Below are positions 8,587-18,031 of a DNA stretch of 44,411 bases, piece by piece. The stretch covers positions 1 to 44,411 of the forward strand of contig JALSNC010000122.1 of NCBI GenBank assembly GCA_026987195.1, in the 5' to 3' direction. How positions within the stretch are numbered: position 1 is the stretch's first letter; the number at the start of each line of letters is the position of its first letter. Origin of the DNA: Desulfobulbaceae bacterium (lineage in GTDB: Bacteria > Desulfobacterota > Desulfobulbia > Desulfobulbales > Desulfobulbaceae). A program made the position numbers and the translations under genes. A model generated the notes under the pieces. The model worked only from the letters and a program-made list of their open reading frames with translations. It was not told the DNA's origin and ran no database searches.

Positions 8587-10602
8587 TCATCCCGCCTTCA
8601 CATGCAGGAACTGGATGTCGTTCTCGCCGGGTTTCATCTCCGGCCGGGGGATGATGTCCACCACGGCCTCGTGCCTCGCCTCCAGCTCGGCCAGTTCCTG
8701 CCGTTTCTTGTTCAGCAGGTAGTGGGCCACCTCGAGCGGCAGGCGGCATTCCACCCGGTTGACCTTCCTGCGACTGATCCCGGTCTGGATCCGGCGCAGG
8801 TAGTAGAGGGCCTGGGTCTCCACCGAACGGATCACACCACGCCCCTTGCAGTACTCGCAGGTCCGGTAGCTGCCCTTTTCGATGGGCGCGCCCATCTTCT
8901 GGCGTGAGATCTGCATCAGGCCGAAGCGCGAGATGCGGCTGATATCCACCTTGGCCTTGTCCCGCTTCATACTGGCCTTGACCTGTTTCTCCACCTCGCG
9001 GATGTGCTTCTTGTTCCGCATGTCGATGAAGTCAACCACGATCAGCCCGCCCAGGTCGCGCAGCCGGAGCTGACGGGCCAGCTCCTCCGCCGCCTCCATG
9101 TTGGCAAGAAAGATGGTGTCTTCGAAATCGGCGTTCTTGGAGGTACGGCCGGAGTTGACATCAATGGCCACCAGGGCCTCGGTGGGGTTGATGACAATGG
9201 AGCCGCCCGAGGGCAGGGGCACCTGGGGCCGGTAGATGGACTCGATCTGCTCCTCGATGTTGTACTGGTTGAAGATCGGTTTGGCGCCCCGGTGCAGGCG
9301 CACCCGTACCTTGCGCTGCCTGGCCGGCAACAGCTCCACAAAACCGTTGACCTGCTGCATCGACTCCTCGGTGTCGACCAGGATCTCCTGGATATCCGGG
9401 GTGAAGTGGTCACGGAGGAAACGGACCACCGTATCCTGGTCTTCATAGATCAGGGCCGGCGCGTTCATGGTCTGGCCCCGGTTCTTGATCTCCTTCCAGA
9501 GGCGCAGCAGGTAGGAGAGGTCCTTCTGCAGGGCGGTCTTGGTGATATCGGCGCTGGCGGTGCGGATGATGTAGCCGATGCCCTCGGGAATGGAGAAACC
9601 GCTCATGATCTCCCGCAGGTGGGCCCGCCGCTCCTCGCCGGTGATCTTGCGCGAGATACCGGCCGAATCGCTGCCGGGCATGAGCACCAGGCAGTGACCG
9701 GGCAGGGAGAGATAGGTGGTCATGTTGGCGCCCTTGTTGCCGGTCACCTCCTTGACCACCTGCACCAGCACCTCCTGGCCGCGCTTGACCACGTTCTCGA
9801 TCTTCAGTTTTTTCCACTGGTGGCGGGCGATCAGCTCGCGGCTGCGCTCGTCCACATCCTGGCGGTAATACTCTGGATGGATCTCGTTGAAGGGCAGGAA
9901 ACCGTTGCGGCCGGTGCCGATATCAACAAAGGCTGCCTGCAGGTTGGCCTCCACCGAGACGATGCGGCCCTTGTAGATATTGTTCTTGGTCCGCTCCCGA
10001 ACCACGGTGGTGACGTGGAACGATTCCAGGCGCCCGCCCTCCACCAGGGCGATCCGGCACTCCTCGGGCTCCTCGGCATTGATGAGCAGCTTGATAACCT
10101 GGGACTTCTTTTTCTTCTGGCCCTCCTGGCCGCCGCCCTGCTCCCGGTCGGCCTCTGCGGCCTGCTCCCGGCCGCCGCCCTGTTTGTCCGCCGCACTGCC
10201 TCCGCCGTTCTTGCCCTTCCGCCCCCTGCCGGACCTGGAACGGGAGCGTTTCGCGCTCCGTCCGCGGCCGGACGGCTTCTCTTTCTCCTCCTGCTTTTCC
10301 TTCTCCCGCACCGCGGCTCCGGCCTCACCATCGGCCTGACGTTTCTCCGCCGGCGGGCTCTCCGGTTCCGACGACACCGGCGCAGCCTTTTTCTCTCCAG
10401 CGGCCTTCTCCGCCGCCCCGGACCGTTCCCGGGTGGCCTCCGTGGTCGCCTCTGTGCTCTTCGGGGCCTCCGCGGCGGTATCCGCTCCCTCCTCCTTCTT
10501 TTTCTTTTTCATCAGGGAGGGGACATTTTTCCACCAGGCGCCGGTGGACACCTTGGGCAGGGGCTTTTTCCTTTCCTTTTTCGTACTCTTTTCTTCAGTC
10601 AT
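8587..10602 (-). CDS. Ribonuclease E/G family endoribonuclease with long charged N-terminal extension
   Basis: A 671-residue protein. Residues about 170-670 form the RNase E/G catalytic region. It has an S1-type segment (NIYKGRIVSVEANLQAAFVDIG, interrupted by the usual loop), AIDVNSGR with Asp481 and VVDFIDM with Asp524 (the Mg-binding catalytic pair), and the zinc-link TCEYCKGRG with Cys582 and Cys585. It cleaves single-stranded RNA in mRNA decay and rRNA/tRNA maturation. The first 165 residues are low-complexity: Lys/Glu/Ala-rich, then the Arg/Ser-Gly block GRGRSAKRSRSRSGRGRKG. Such disordered RNA-binding tails are usually C-terminal in RNase E, but here there is no C-terminal scaffold. GAGGT lies 12 bases before the ATG. 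Confidence 0.92.
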   Translation of the reverse strand: MTEEKSTKKERKKPLPKVSTGAWWKNVPSLMKKKKKEEGADTAAEAPKSTEATTEATRERSGAAEKAAGEKKAAPVSSEPESPPAEKRQADGEAGAAVREKEKQEEKEKPSGRGRSAKRSRSRSGRGRKGKNGGGSAADKQGGGREQAAEADREQGGGQEGQKKKKSQVIKLLINAEEPEECRIALVEGGRLESFHVTTVVRERTKNNIYKGRIVSVEANLQAAFVDIGTGRNGFLPFNEIHPEYYRQDVDERSRELIARHQWKKLKIENVVKRGQEVLVQVVKEVTGNKGANMTTYLSLPGHCLVLMPGSDSAGISRKITGEERRAHLREIMSGFSIPEGIGYIIRTASADITKTALQKDLSYLLRLWKEIKNRGQTMNAPALIYEDQDTVVRFLRDHFTPDIQEILVDTEESMQQVNGFVELLPARQRKVRVRLHRGAKPIFNQYNIEEQIESIYRPQVPLPSGGSIVINPTEALVAIDVNSGRTSKNADFEDTIFLANMEAAEELARQLRLRDLGGLIVVDFIDMRNKKHIREVEKQVKASMKRDKAKVDISRISRFGLMQISRQKMGAPIEKGSYRTCEYCKGRGVIRSVETQALYYLRRIQTGISRRKVNRVECRLPLEVAHYLLNKKRQELAELEARHEAVVDIIPRPEMKPGENDIQFLHVKAG

Positions 10603-10723
10603 TAATAGTCGTTACCTCGTAAAACTGTGACAGCAGCCACACGGGCGGCAATGATCGCTCAAAGCAACCTGTCCGGCTCCGGCATCTCCGCTGCACCAGT
10701 AACAGGATCCTGGCCGGCCCACT

Positions 10724-10884
10724 GTAAGCGCTCACAGGAGGCGCACGGAGTCGTCGCTTACCTCCTTGCACGGTCGCGCCTGCCCGCTTAGATAAGGCTA
10801 TCGGAGTCTCCCTGCGGTCAGACACGCCTGCACAGGTAAGCGCAGAGTCCGAATCTGCGGCCCCTGAGAGGGCGCACAGCATTG
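10724..10884. repeat. Intergenic repeat, family B (copy 1)
   Basis: Starts GTAAGCGCTCACAGG, continues through GCACGGTCGCGCCTGCCCGC and TATCGGAGTCTCCC, and ends with CACGCCTGCACAGGTAAGCG and GAATCTGCGGCCCCTGAGAG. The same ordered segments occur at 26381-26734 and 36159-36401, in the same orientation. It fills most of the gap between the RNase E/G start and the end of the radical SAM gene. No gene is seen in 10603-10912. Confidence 0.8.
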
Positions 10885-10912
10885 CCCGGGGGCCGGCAGA
10901 GGTCAGTGATAA

Positions 10913-11884
10913 TCAGTGATAATATATCCTGTCGTCATGGCGCTGTTTGCGGATCCTGCCGGCGCGAACCAGCGGCTCAAGCAGCTGCTCAACCTGTTCC
11001 GGGCCGCCCATCTGGAAGACCCGGCTGATATCGGCGGCCGTACAGGGCCGCCGCTGTACCATGTGCACTATCTCCTCAAGCCGGCCCCGGGAATCACCTC
11101 CCCCGTCCGCACCGGCCTGCGGTTGCTCTTTTTCACTGTCTGCCGGCGCGTCGGCCAGCAGGTCGACGACCAGGCCCGGCCTGATCTCTCTGAACCGGGC
11201 AGCGATCTCTTCCAGCCGCCGGTGGCTCACCGGCCGGGCAAAGGATTCCAGGGGCGGCCGGGCCACGGTGTTGAGCTGGACCCGGTCCAGCCGCATTCTG
11301 CCGATGACCTCTGCCAGGGCAGCAACATCTTCCCCGCTCTCATTGAGTCCGCGGACAAAGAGGATCTCGAGCCACAACTGACCGCGGTACTCATGGGAAA
11401 AGCGGACCAGTCCCTCGACGATCCCGGCCAGATCCAGGCAGGCTGCGGGACGGTCCACCTTCCTGAACCCCTCTGCCCGGGCCGAATCCAGCGACGGGAT
11501 GACGATGTCGGCAAGTTGCAGCTCCTGCCGGACCAGATCGTCGCCCAGAGTGGTGCCGTTGGTAAGGACGGCGATGGGTTTTCCTGCCACCTTTTTCAGG
11601 TACGCGAGGATAACGCCAAAGCCCGAGTGCAGGGTAGGTTCACCGCTGGCGGTGACCGTCACCACATCCACCGACGCAAGCCGTCCCCTGTCGCTGCAGT
11701 AGGCATCGATCTCGGCGATGATCTCGGCCGTGGGCACATACTCCGCCCGCTGGCAGGTCAGGGTGACGGTCGGGCCGACCTCGCAGTATATGCAGTTGAG
11801 ATTGCAAACCTTTTCCGAAAACAGATCCACACCGAGAGAACGGCCGAGTCGCCGTGAATTCACCGGGCCGAAGATGTGCTTCAT
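10913..11884 (-). CDS. Radical SAM protein, TYW1-like (COG0731)
   Basis: A 323-residue protein with the radical SAM cluster motif CNLNCIYC at about 28-35, where three cysteines bind the 4Fe-4S cluster. Downstream are SGEPTLHSGFG (the SAM-binding GGEP equivalent), VLTNGTTL and VIPSLDSA. The opening GPVNSRRLGRSLGVD is characteristic of the small bacterial relatives of the wybutosine enzyme TYW1. The last 60 residues, after a DSEKEQPQAGADGGGD linker, look like a winged-helix domain (CTAADISRVFQMGGPEQVEQLLEPLVRAG in two parts). Substrate unknown. It stands alone between a repeat and the lptD promoter region. Confidence 0.85.
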   Translation of the reverse strand: MKHIFGPVNSRRLGRSLGVDLFSEKVCNLNCIYCEVGPTVTLTCQRAEYVPTAEIIAEIDAYCSDRGRLASVDVVTVTASGEPTLHSGFGVILAYLKKVAGKPIAVLTNGTTLGDDLVRQELQLADIVIPSLDSARAEGFRKVDRPAACLDLAGIVEGLVRFSHEYRGQLWLEILFVRGLNESGEDVAALAEVIGRMRLDRVQLNTVARPPLESFARPVSHRRLEEIAARFREIRPGLVVDLLADAPADSEKEQPQAGADGGGDSRGRLEEIVHMVQRRPCTAADISRVFQMGGPEQVEQLLEPLVRAGRIRKQRHDDRIYYH

Positions 11885-12037
11885 GAGGACCGTCTGGCGT
11901 TGCCGCCCGCGTCACGCCACCTGCTCGAGGGAGGGGACTTACAAGGGTTGGAAAATCAGGATATTAGACAGAGCATAAACTGGCCGATACATAAACCAAT
12001 TTCAAGGGATGCGCAAGCCTAAACTGGAGCTTTTTCC

Positions 12038-12066
12038 TTGACACCGCCTGCGCCTGCGCGTACATT
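12038..12066 (+). promoter_or_regulatory. Candidate lptD promoter
   Basis: A consensus -35 box TTGACA (12038-12043), a 17-base spacer and a -10 box TACATT (12061-12066) lie 70 bases before the lptD start. Nothing else is seen in 11885-12135. Confidence 0.65.
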
Positions 12067-12135
12067 CCAACCGACTGGACTTGTCTATTTTTTCAGGAAA
12101 TTCCATTACTCCAACCACCACAGGAGCAGGTCGAG

Positions 12136-14439
12136 GTGAAGCAAACCATTCCATCCTCCCCGATCACCGCGCTTTTCATTCTTTTTTTTTCCTGGAGTCT
12201 CCTTGCCGCCGGCAGTGCCGCGGCAGATGTGGTCAAGGCCAGCCAGTGGCAGATTACAGCCGACAAGATAACCAGATACGAAGACCCTCCCTCTGTCATT
12301 GCCGAAGGGAACGTGGTCCTGGAAAAGACCGAGACCATCACCCGCCAGAAGAAGAGCGCCGGGGCCTCCGGCTGGAGCGAGCTCCTGGAAGAGGAGACCG
12401 GCGAGAAGGCAGGAAAGAGCGGTGAAGCCACGGTCACCGAGACCAAGACCCTCACCACCATCAAGGCCGACTGGCTGGTCTATGACATGGACCTGGGCAC
12501 GGTCAAGGCCAGGGGCAACCTGGTCATCGACGTGGGCCCGGACCAGCTCGCCGCCGAAAGCGGGGTGGTCGACCTGAACCGGGAGACCGGCACCTTCTAC
12601 AACGCCACCATCATCCGCCAGTACAAGGACATGCATTTCGAGGGCAGGGTGATCGAAAAGACCGGCGACCTCACCTACCACATCGAGGATGGCTGGATCG
12701 TGACCTGCAAGCTCAAGAAGGGCGAGACCCCGCCCTGGAGCTTTGCCGCCGCTGATGCCGAGATCACCGACAACGGCTATGCCTTTCTCAAGCACGCCAC
12801 CTTCCGGATCAAGGGCATACCGGTCCTCTATACGCCGGTGATGCTGCTGCCGGCCAAGCGTACCCGCCAGACCGGCTTTCTCTTTCCCTCCATCTCCAGC
12901 TCGGACCGGGACGGCTTCGGAATCGAGACCCCCTTCTTCATCAACCTCTCTCCGAGCAGCGACATCACCCTCTATCCCCAGTACCTGGCCAAACGGGGAC
13001 TGATGGCCGGCGGCGAATTCCGCTATATCCTGAACCAGACCTCCAAGGGGATGCTGATGGCCAACTATCTCCACGACGACCTCAGCGATCCCTCCGAGAT
13101 CTCCTATTACGAGGACGGCAACTATACCCACACCAACAAAGACCGCTACTGGTTCCGCGGCAAGGCGGACCAGGACTTCGGCAACTGGATCTCCAGGCTT
13201 GACCTGGATATCGTCTCCGACCGTGACTACCTCACCGAGTTCACCTCCGGCCTCACCGGCTTCCACATGACCCAGAACCGGTTCCTGAAGACCTTTGGCC
13301 GCGGCTTCCAGAACAAGACCGATGACCAGCGCCAGTCTTCACTGCGGCTGCTTCGTTCCTGGAACAACGGCATGGCCCTGCAGGCTGAACTCATGGGCGT
13401 CAACGACCAGCGGCTCGACAAGAGCAGCCCCACGCCCCTGTGGAAGCTGCCTGCAGTCAATTTCACCGGTCTGGTCCCCTTCTACGGTACTGGCGTTGAT
13501 TTCTCCTGGGATGCCGACTATGTCAACTTCTGGCGCAAGGACGGGGTGGGTGCTCACCGTATCGACCTCTTCCCCCGCCTCACCATGGCGGTCCCGCTGA
13601 GCCCCTACCTGGAGACCACCGTGGATGGCGGCATCCGCAACACCACCTACCTGATTCAGGACAATGGCGACCCGGACTGGACAGGCAGCAGTACCGAGAA
13701 CCGGTTCCTGGTGGACCTGGGCACCGAGATCGGCACCACCATGATCCGCAAGTTCGCCATCAGTGCCGGCAGCGTCACCGCCTGGGACCACACCTTCCGG
13801 CCCTATGTTTCCTACCGCTACGTTTCCGACGCCAACCAGGACGACCTGCCCAAGTTCGACCGGGTGGACACCATTGCCGACCAGAACATCATCTATTATG
13901 GGATCGACAACTTTTTCTCGGTCTACGGCGAAAGGAATGGCAGGAAGTACAGCCGGAAATACGGATACATCAAGATCAGGCAAGGCTATGACCTGCGCAG
14001 TGCCGAAAGCGATACCCCGCTGACACCGGTCAATGTCCGCGTCGACTACTATCCCCTGCCCGACTTCCGGCTCATCTACCGTACCGACATGGATGTCTAC
14101 GGCGACGGCTTCACCTACCATGGCCTGGAGGCCTATTTCCGCAACAACCGCGGCGACACCGTGTCGGCCGACTATCGCTATGACAGCATCAACAATGTCA
14201 ACTCGATCAAGGCCGATGCCCGGGTCAACCTGTTCCACTACTTCTCAGCCGGCTACCGTATCGAACGGTCCATCGAGGACGGCAAGACCGTGGAGGAGAA
14301 CTTCAGTCTCATCTACCAGCCGGCCTGCTGGTCGGTGGAGCTGGCATCCAACTATACACCGGGCAACCAGAAGTTCACGGTCATGTTCCGCCTGGCCAAC
14401 ATCGGCAACCCCCTGGGGATTCAGGTGCCCGGGCTGTAG
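12136..14439 (+). CDS. lptD: LPS-assembly protein LptD
   Basis: A 767-residue outer-membrane beta-barrel protein that, with LptE, inserts lipopolysaccharide into the outer leaflet. The GTG start at 12136 follows GGAGCAGG and gives a clean signal peptide ending near AAGSAAA (residues about 1-30). The N-terminal periplasmic LptA-like jellyroll (about 32-215) contains WQITADKITRYEDPPSVIAEG and YDMDLGTVKARGNLVID. The barrel region (about 250-767) begins after GIPVLYTPVMLLP and has the LptD segment RQTGFLFPSISSSDRDGFG. It ends with YTPGNQKFTVMFRLANIG followed by a hydrophobic terminus. An insertion EEETGEKAGKSGEATVTETK in the jellyroll is unusual. A palindromic repeat lies directly downstream. Confidence 0.93.
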   Translation: MKQTIPSSPITALFILFFSWSLLAAGSAAADVVKASQWQITADKITRYEDPPSVIAEGNVVLEKTETITRQKKSAGASGWSELLEEETGEKAGKSGEATVTETKTLTTIKADWLVYDMDLGTVKARGNLVIDVGPDQLAAESGVVDLNRETGTFYNATIIRQYKDMHFEGRVIEKTGDLTYHIEDGWIVTCKLKKGETPPWSFAAADAEITDNGYAFLKHATFRIKGIPVLYTPVMLLPAKRTRQTGFLFPSISSSDRDGFGIETPFFINLSPSSDITLYPQYLAKRGLMAGGEFRYILNQTSKGMLMANYLHDDLSDPSEISYYEDGNYTHTNKDRYWFRGKADQDFGNWISRLDLDIVSDRDYLTEFTSGLTGFHMTQNRFLKTFGRGFQNKTDDQRQSSLRLLRSWNNGMALQAELMGVNDQRLDKSSPTPLWKLPAVNFTGLVPFYGTGVDFSWDADYVNFWRKDGVGAHRIDLFPRLTMAVPLSPYLETTVDGGIRNTTYLIQDNGDPDWTGSSTENRFLVDLGTEIGTTMIRKFAISAGSVTAWDHTFRPYVSYRYVSDANQDDLPKFDRVDTIADQNIIYYGIDNFFSVYGERNGRKYSRKYGYIKIRQGYDLRSAESDTPLTPVNVRVDYYPLPDFRLIYRTDMDVYGDGFTYHGLEAYFRNNRGDTVSADYRYDSINNVNSIKADARVNLFHYFSAGYRIERSIEDGKTVEENFSLIYQPACWSVELASNYTPGNQKFTVMFRLANIGNPLGIQVPGL

Positions 14440-14448
14440 CGGCAATCA

Positions 14449-14605
14449 GTAAAAGTTCAGCAGCGCGCCATCTGCACGCGCTCGCGGCTGGCCGCATAGC
14501 GGGCTATAGACGGCCAGCCACGATCACGCACAGCTGACGCACTGCTGAACTTTTACCAAAAGAGTCGCTCTTTTCAGGTGGTTGCCCATAGCGGTGAACT
14601 ATTAC
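14449..14605. repeat. Intergenic repeat, family A (copy 3, palindrome plus side unit)
   Basis: 14449-14556 is a palindrome with perfect 15-base ends, GTAAAAGTTCAGCAG and its complement. It is followed without a gap by a 49-base side unit (14557-14605) running CAAAAGAGTCGCTCTTTTCA to TAGCGGTGAACTATTAC. This is the best-preserved composite copy. It lies between lptD and the DHH gene, on the same strand as both, and could form a terminator-like or RNA-stabilising hairpin. The remaining 14606-14684 shows nothing recognisable. Confidence 0.8.
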
Positions 14606-14684
14606 GGCAATCAGGCCGGACAGCGGCTTTACGGCCCGACCTTGCCGGCCACGGACGCTGCACCAATCCCGCCCCTCAGCAGCC

Positions 14685-15674
14685 ATGAATCACATCGATG
14701 TCTTCAACGGTGATGCCGACGGTATCTGCGCCCTGCATCAGCTCCGCCTGCAGTCACCCCGGCCCGGGGCCCGCCTGGTCACCGGGGTCAAGCGCGATAT
14801 CCGGCTGCTGGCCAGGCTGGACCAGGTGCACGACAGCGAGATCACCGTCCTGGACATCTCCCTTGACCGCAACCGCGAGGCCCTTGTGCGACTGCTGGCC
14901 CGTGGCAACAGGGTCCTGTACGTGGACCATCACCATTGCGGCGAGATCCCGGCCTCGCCACTGCTCACCACCCACATCGATCCCTCGCCGCAGATCTGCA
15001 CCTCCCTGATCGTCGATTCCCTGGTCAGGGGAAGATACCGGGCCTGGGCCGTGGTGGGTGCCTTTGGCGACAATCTCGACGAGACCGCCCGCGCGGCTGC
15101 CCGCGGCCTGGATATCGGCGAAGAGGAGATCGCCGCCCTCCGCGAGACCGGCATCCTCCTCAACTACAACGGCTACGGGGCAGAGCTGGAGGATCTCTTT
15201 TATCCGCCCGACACCCTCTACCGGGCCGTGCACGAATTCGAAGATCCCCTGGAGTTTCACGCCCGTTCCGCCGCCCTGGAGCGGCTGCGCGACGGCTACC
15301 GCCGGGACATGGCCAGGGCCGGGTCGTACCAACCGCTGCGTGAGGATCCCGGCAGCCGGGTTTTCCGCCTGCCGGGCGAACCATGGGCCCGGCGGGTGAG
15401 CGGGGTCTTCTCCAACATCCTGGCCCGGCAGGAGCCAGCCAGGGCCCATGCCCTGCTGATGCCCAACCGGGACGGTTCCTGGCGGATCAGTGTCCGGGCG
15501 CCTATCCGTAACCGGACCGGCGCCGACCAGCTCTGCCGCCGCTTTCCCACCGGCGGCGGCCGGGCCGCCGCCGCAGGCATCAACCGGCTGCCGCCGGAGA
15601 TGCTCGATGCGTTTCTGGCCGCCTTCCGCGACCAGTACGCGCAACAACCGCCACCTTCATCCGCTCCGACCTGA
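14685..15674 (+). CDS. DHH-family phosphoesterase
   Basis: A 329-residue cytoplasmic protein of the DHH metal-dependent phosphoesterase superfamily. Visible metal-binding motifs are FNGDADGICAL at 8-18, VLDISLD at about 56-62, and DHHHCG at about 85-90, which gives the family its name. GAFGDN follows at about 125. The C-terminal third contains a possible DHHA1-type region with ISVRAPIRNRTGADQLCRRF and GGGRAAAAGI. The superfamily includes RecJ, NrnA and pyrophosphatases. This sequence does not let me pick a substrate; oligonucleotides or nucleotide diphosphates are the general options. The stop is two bases before mltB, so they are likely co-transcribed. Confidence 0.82.
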   Translation: MNHIDVFNGDADGICALHQLRLQSPRPGARLVTGVKRDIRLLARLDQVHDSEITVLDISLDRNREALVRLLARGNRVLYVDHHHCGEIPASPLLTTHIDPSPQICTSLIVDSLVRGRYRAWAVVGAFGDNLDETARAAARGLDIGEEEIAALRETGILLNYNGYGAELEDLFYPPDTLYRAVHEFEDPLEFHARSAALERLRDGYRRDMARAGSYQPLREDPGSRVFRLPGEPWARRVSGVFSNILARQEPARAHALLMPNRDGSWRISVRAPIRNRTGADQLCRRFPTGGGRAAAAGINRLPPEMLDAFLAAFRDQYAQQPPPSSAPT

Positions 15675-15676
15675 AG

Positions 15677-16789
15677 ATGAACATGCGAACACCATCCGGC
15701 CACTGTCAGCTCCCTTGCCCCTGCCGTCTCCCGGCATCTCTCCTCCTGGTCTGCCTGCTGCTCCTGCCGCTTTTCCCTGCCGGCCAGGTCACGGACGCTG
15801 CGGCAGCGAGGAAAAAGGCCGCTGACCTGGTCACCGACGGCCAACCCATCGACCTGCACCAGGCAAAATACCAGCGCCTCTTCCGCGAGCTCGAGAAAAA
15901 GCATCACTTCAGCCCGGAAGAGCTGCAGGCCATCTTCTCCGGCCTGACCATCTCCCGCCGGGTCCTGGAGCTGATGGACCGCCAGTGGGAAGCCAGGCCT
16001 TATTACAAGTATGCGCCCCTCTTCCTCACCCGGCAGAATATCGAAAAGGGTCGGGAAAAACTCCGCCAGTACCGTCAACTGCTGGACAGGATCGAGCAGC
16101 GCTTCGGTGTCGACCGGGCGGTTGTCGTCGCCATCTGGGGCATCGAAACCCGCTACGGCACCCACCAGGGGGGCTTCAATGTCCTGCAGACCCTGAATAC
16201 CCTCTTTGATGCCTATCCGCGGCGATCGAAATTCTTCCGCACCCAGCTCATCCACTTCCTGGTTTTGTGCCGGGAGAACAAGGTCGATCCGCGCAAAATC
16301 GAGGGGTCCTATGCCGGCGCCTTCGGCCAGACCCAGTTCATCCCCTCCTCCTTCCGGGCCTATGCGGTCAGCTTTGACGGTGACAGTCGCCGCGACGTCT
16401 GGAACTCGGTACCCGATGTCCTGGCCTCCATTGCCAACTACCTCAAGCGGTTCGGCTGGACCCTGAACGCGCCGATCTACGTCGATATCGGCCACGAGCT
16501 CAAGGACCGCCGGCTGCTGGCGGCACGGCTCAAGGGCAGAAAGGGGAGGGTGCCGGCCGATCTGGTCCGCAGGGTGCAGGGAGTGGATATTCCGCCCTCG
16601 CCGGGCAACCGCCCCCTGTCCATCGTCGCCCTGGAACTGGCGCCCGGCGGCAGGTACGCCATGCGCTATGTCGCCGCCTATCCCAACTTCCAGGCCATCA
16701 CCGAGTGGAACCACTCCAACCGCTACGCCATGGCGGTCAGCGAGCTGGCTGAGGCCATCGGCGCTGCCGCGCCACCAGGAAAACGCTAA
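15677..16789 (+). CDS. mltB: Lytic murein transglycosylase B (MltB family)
   Basis: A 370-residue periplasmic peptidoglycan lytic enzyme that cleaves the MurNAc-GlcNAc bond with formation of 1,6-anhydro-MurNAc. A hydrophobic signal segment (about 20-36) is followed by an Ala-rich cleavage region. The catalytic glutamate is Glu157 in AIWGIETRYG, and other family motifs are LNTLFDAYPRRSKFF, AGAFGQTQFIPSSF and WNSVPDVLASIANYLKRFGW. The C-terminal motif FQAITEWNHSNRYAMAV is typical. No lipobox is seen, unlike E. coli MltB. An in-frame ATG at 15683 is an alternative start. It lies between the DHH gene and mltA in a same-strand run. Confidence 0.93.
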   Translation: MNMRTPSGHCQLPCPCRLPASLLLVCLLLLPLFPAGQVTDAAAARKKAADLVTDGQPIDLHQAKYQRLFRELEKKHHFSPEELQAIFSGLTISRRVLELMDRQWEARPYYKYAPLFLTRQNIEKGREKLRQYRQLLDRIEQRFGVDRAVVVAIWGIETRYGTHQGGFNVLQTLNTLFDAYPRRSKFFRTQLIHFLVLCRENKVDPRKIEGSYAGAFGQTQFIPSSFRAYAVSFDGDSRRDVWNSVPDVLASIANYLKRFGWTLNAPIYVDIGHELKDRRLLAARLKGRKGRVPADLVRRVQGVDIPPSPGNRPLSIVALELAPGGRYAMRYVAAYPNFQAITEWNHSNRYAMAVSELAEAIGAAAPPGKR

Positions 16790-16813
16790 CCCTGTCCTGT
16801 CCCTTCCCCCGGC

Positions 16814-18031
16814 ATGGCAATGGCAAACCGACCCGAACAGCCTGACCGGCACCGGTGGCGTCCCTCCGGCCCAGGGCTCATCCTGTTCCTCGCCCTGCTC
16901 CTGCTTGCCGGGAGCTGTGCCCGCAGGCCGGTTGTGCCCCTGACCCCGACCAGTTACCCTGTCTTCACCGATGATCTGGACTATGACGGGTTGCAGCAGG
17001 CCATCGATGCCAGTCTCCGCTACCTGCGCACCCTGCCGCGCCATGCCCTCCTGCCCGCCGGCGACACCCGTGTGCCGGTGGTCCGCCTCCGTGCCTCCCT
17101 GTACGCATTTGCCGCTCTTGTCGCTGCCCGTCCCTCACCCGGAACCCTCAACCGCGAGATACGACGCCGGTTCCAGGTCCTCCAGGCCACCGGCGGCCAC
17201 GCCTTTGACCCGGAACGCGCCATGCTGGTCACCGGCTATTTCCAGCCGGTGTTTCCCGGTTCCGTAACCAGAAAACCACCCTATCTCTATCCGCTCTATA
17301 CCGTGCCCGGAAACCTCGCTGTCCGCCGCACCGGCAGCAGCGGCTCCAAGGCCATCGGCCGCCTGCAGAATGGCACCTTCCTCCCCTACTGGACCAGGGC
17401 TGAAATCGAACAACAGGGCAGGGCCCGCGGATACGAGCTGGTCTGGCTGCGGGATCCCATGGACGCCTTTGTCCTCCATGTTCAGGGCTCAGGCCTCATC
17501 CGTCTCACCGACGGCACCCTGCGCGGGGTTCACTATGCTCTCAAAAACGGCCGTCCCTATCGGAGCATCGGCAGATACCTGGTGCAAAGCGGCAGGATTT
17601 CCCTGGCCGATGCCAGCCTCAAGAGCATCCGCGCCTACATTGCCAGCCATCCCGATGAGCGGGACGAGATCCTGTACCACAACCAGTCTTTCATCTTCTT
17701 CAACTGGAGTCCCGGCCAGGGCGCTGTCGGCAACCTGGGTGTCCGCCTGACCCCGGGCCGCTCCATCGCCGTGGACCAGAGCTGCTTTCCGGCCGGCGCC
17801 CTGGCCTTTCTCTCCACGCGGCAGCCGGTGATGGACCGTCGGGGCAGGGTCACCTCCTGGAAGCCCCTGCAGCGGTTCGTCCTGGTCCAGGACAGGGGCT
17901 CGGCCATCCGCGGGCCCGGCCGGGTCGATCTCTTCTGGGGCACCGGTGCACGGGCCGGCGCCGCGGCCGGCAGGATGAAGGAGGACGGCGCCCTCTACTT
18001 TCTCCTCCTGAGGCAGGATCATGCAAGATAA
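16814..18031 (+). CDS. mltA: Membrane-bound lytic murein transglycosylase A (MltA)
   Basis: A 405-residue lipoprotein lytic transglycosylase. After a basic leader, the hydrophobic LILFLALLLLAGSCARRP stretch places a probable lipidated Cys near residue 36. The MltA core shows LVTGYFQPVFPGS, LRDPMDAFVLHVQGSGLIRL and YHNQSFIFF. The C-terminal 3D domain has PGRSIAVDQSCFPAGALAFL and the three-Asp pattern VLVQDRGSAIRGPGRVDLFWG containing the catalytic aspartate. Its last 11 bases overlap the methyltransferase gene. Two lytic transglycosylases of different families side by side suggest shared expression for wall turnover. Confidence 0.93.
   Translation: MAMANRPEQPDRHRWRPSGPGLILFLALLLLAGSCARRPVVPLTPTSYPVFTDDLDYDGLQQAIDASLRYLRTLPRHALLPAGDTRVPVVRLRASLYAFAALVAARPSPGTLNREIRRRFQVLQATGGHAFDPERAMLVTGYFQPVFPGSVTRKPPYLYPLYTVPGNLAVRRTGSSGSKAIGRLQNGTFLPYWTRAEIEQQGRARGYELVWLRDPMDAFVLHVQGSGLIRLTDGTLRGVHYALKNGRPYRSIGRYLVQSGRISLADASLKSIRAYIASHPDERDEILYHNQSFIFFNWSPGQGAVGNLGVRLTPGRSIAVDQSCFPAGALAFLSTRQPVMDRRGRVTSWKPLQRFVLVQDRGSAIRGPGRVDLFWGTGARAGAAAGRMKEDGALYFLLLRQDHAR

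Noticed and set aside
14504..14686. Short minus-strand reading frames over 14504-14686 and 7985-8434, sharing a YGQPP/KSSAVR peptide
   Set aside because: Both translate the same intergenic repeat (family A). The similarity comes from the DNA repeat, and neither has a ribosome binding site or family match.
15296..17044. Minus-strand 582-residue frame over mltB/mltA
   Set aside because: Shadow of two well-supported plus-strand enzymes with catalytic motifs.
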